This document shows, piece by piece, positions 36,560 through 64,000 of a DNA stretch of 64,000 bases. How positions within the stretch are numbered: position 1 is the first letter of the stretch; the number at the start of each line of letters is the position of its first letter. Source of the stretch: Rhea pennata (taxonomy: Eukaryota > Chordata > Aves > Rheiformes > Rheidae); the NCBI RefSeq assembly GCF_028389875.1, contig NC_084687.1, forward strand, positions 6,298,157 through 6,362,156, given 5' to 3'. Below the pieces are notes generated by a model. The model did not search any database. It was not told the DNA's origin and saw only the letters and a list, made by a program, of their open reading frames with translations. The position numbers and the translations under genes were made by a program.

Positions 36560-37206
36560 TCCGGCCGCCCTCCACGCAGACCCTTCCCCGGGAGCGGGCG
36601 CCGAGGGGTGCGGGGACGAGCCCCGGGCTGCAATCGCAGCGGACCCGGCCGCCGCCGCCGCAGCCGGTGCCAACAGCAGCGGGTATCGCGGAGGGAGCCT
36701 TCCCCCCCCCGGCGCCCTGCAAAGGGCCGCGGAAGCTCTGGCCTCCGTTCAGGGAGCAACGCAGGCGCTGGAGTTTCGCCGGGCGCAGGGGCCGTCGCGG
36801 CCGGCCGGGACGGCCACGCGGGCAGCGGGCTCGGCGGGGCGCGGGCGGCGGGTCCCCCCAGAGTCTGCCCCGATCTCGTCTGCGAGGAGGAACAGGAAAA
36901 GCAATAAATACGTCACCTCGCTAAACCTAGTCTTTTCAAGTATCACTCACTGTAAACATCGGGGTTTCGTTCGTTTTTACTGCAAGAAATCAGATGCGGC
37001 TGCCGCAAAACACCACCGACGCACGGGAACGCGGCGAGGAACGCTCTGCCCGAGCCGCTCAAATTGTACCTGCAGAAAACCCGCCGCGCCGGCACCGGCA
37101 CCGCGGAGCACCGTGGAGCACCGCGGCCGGGGGCGCGCGGGGCGCAGACAGAACGGGGAGAGCATTTAAAATCAGATCCTTCCTCATTCAACAGTAAACG
37201 GGATTT

Positions 37207-37208
<2 letters not shown>

Positions 37209-37242
<34 letters not shown>
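37209..37242. repeat. (TA)17 microsatellite
   Basis: An uninterrupted TA run in the presumed PLXNA2 3' UTR. Confidence 0.97.
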
Positions 37243-37247
<5 letters not shown>

Positions 37248-37612
37248 TATATAAATACATAGATAAAGCTGGATTTCAAGACAGGTTGGATGATCTGGTG
37301 GTTTTGCAGTTCAGGTAAAGTTTCTTCTAGTGCCTATAATTTACTCTGCCACTGAACCTTCTCCTGGCTAAACTTATCTCACTTGTGTAAAAAGGTTTGG
37401 TGCAAACTTGTGCTCATATTTTTACAAGATCCCAGAAAGAAGAAAATTTCTCTTTTCCAAACTTTCCTATTGGCGTAAGGGTCCATTCACAGGGTCCGAG
37501 CCGCATACCTCGGGAATCTCATGAAGACGGAAATTGGAATTGAGCTGTGTTGCCAGGATTATCGCTGTGGCCTCTGTGGTTTTTCACTCTATTTATTTTT
37601 TTTTCTTTTTCC

Positions 37613-37639
37613 TTTTTTTTTTTTTTTTTTTAAAAAAAA
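37613..37639. repeat. T19 followed by A8
   Basis: A homopolymer pair just past the proximal AATAAA of PLXNA2; self-complementary over eight bases. Confidence 0.9.
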
Positions 37640-37654
37640 CCATTTAAATAAAGT

Positions 37655-37660
37655 TTTATT
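37655..37660 (-). terminator. PLXNA2: Proximal poly(A) signal, PLXNA2
   Basis: AATAAA on the minus strand, about 320 bases after the stop codon. It is followed within 25 bases by a genomic run of 19 A (37613-37631 read as T on plus). The A-run makes cDNA ends here prone to oligo-dT internal priming. Confidence 0.5.
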
Positions 37661-37979
37661 TCCTAATATACATCAAACAATTTTCATGCAAAGCAGCAGT
37701 CATGGAGACATCCAGGTTCCTTCTTTCCAGGTACACTTGAAAAATTGATCCATCTTGATGTGATTTTGATTGAGATGCTTTGTCTATTTTTTGCCCCATC
37801 TTCTCGAACTGCATTCTGTGTGGTTTTAAACACAGTAAGTCCTTGGGCCAGTGTCTGCTCCCTCCGGAAAACCCTTCGGTGTTTGTGTGTGTCCAGTGCC
37901 TTTCTTGCGTCTTCTCGCTCTTGGTTCCCGAGAGTCCTTGCAATACTCTGCTCCTCTCCGAGAGCATCACGGCCTTTCT

Positions 37980-63938
<25,959 letters not shown>

Positions 63939-64000
63939 CTGCGCAGGAGAGAGGCAGGGCACACGTCAGCAGGCAGCGGCGGCACGGCGGCAGAAAGCAG

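Larger units (their letters stand above)
32750..37979 (-). other. PLXNA2: Presumed PLXNA2 3' UTR and 3' flank
   Basis: 5.2 kb between the PLXNA2 stop and an A-run with an AATAAA signal. The distance fits the roughly 5 kb 3' UTR of human PLXNA2. The first 330 bases after the stop are of balanced composition and end in an earlier AATAAA (37655-37660). Farther on lie a (TA)17 run, a CpG-rich block (36.0-37.2 kb), a diverged CR1 piece near 35.3 kb and more CpG-rich DNA at 33.4-34.1 kb. Such GC-rich content is unusual for a UTR, so the long form is inference. Confidence 0.5.

Noticed and set aside
37261-37330. Possible CR1 tail (aggttggatgatctggtggt)
   Set aside because: Only one short phrase matches and the flanking order is wrong; too weak to call.

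Overview
The window reads as vertebrate nuclear DNA, most likely from a bird. Coding sequence is split into short exons with GT-AG introns. LINE copies of the CR1 family (the dominant avian/reptilian retroposon) lie in intergenic DNA and introns. Introns are short and rich in CpG clusters and GC minisatellites, as on avian microchromosomes. A turtle or crocodilian origin cannot be excluded from the sequence alone.

Two protein genes are supported, both on the minus strand and in tandem. (1) CD34, about 16.1-25.35 kb, is complete: all eight coding exons were found by matching splice phases, from a signal-peptide exon at 25,300-25,351 to the cytoplasmic-tail exon ending at 16,100. It predicts a 370-373 residue sialomucin (human: 385). 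(2) PLXNA2 (plexin-A2), 37,980 to beyond the right edge, is represented by its last 17 coding exons, 896 codons: the end of IPT2, IPT3, IPT4, the transmembrane helix, and the whole cytoplasmic split RasGAP domain with its inserted Rho-GTPase-binding domain. The same pair is adjacent at human 1q32.2, so synteny confirms both calls.

Layout: 1-16 kb is non-coding DNA downstream of CD34, with an unassigned CpG-island promoter-like region at 6.6-7.5 kb. CD34 fills 16.1-25.35 kb, and its CpG-rich promoter region lies at 25.35-26.1 kb. Intergenic DNA (26.1-32.75 kb) carries a CR1 copy and CpG clusters. The presumed PLXNA2 3' UTR spans 32.75-37.98 kb, with poly(A) signals near both ends. PLXNA2 exons and introns fill 37.98-64 kb.

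The two products act in different processes: CD34 is a cell-surface sialomucin of blood progenitors and endothelium, and plexin-A2 is a semaphorin receptor. No operon-like link is implied; they are neighbours transcribed in the same direction. No RNA genes, CRISPR arrays or intact mobile elements were seen. The most notable observations are the almost pure Ser/Thr mucin block of CD34 written by an AGC/ACC repeat, a non-canonical GC-AG intron in PLXNA2, an orphan CpG-island promoter left of CD34, and a set of candidate regulatory clusters and tandem repeats.
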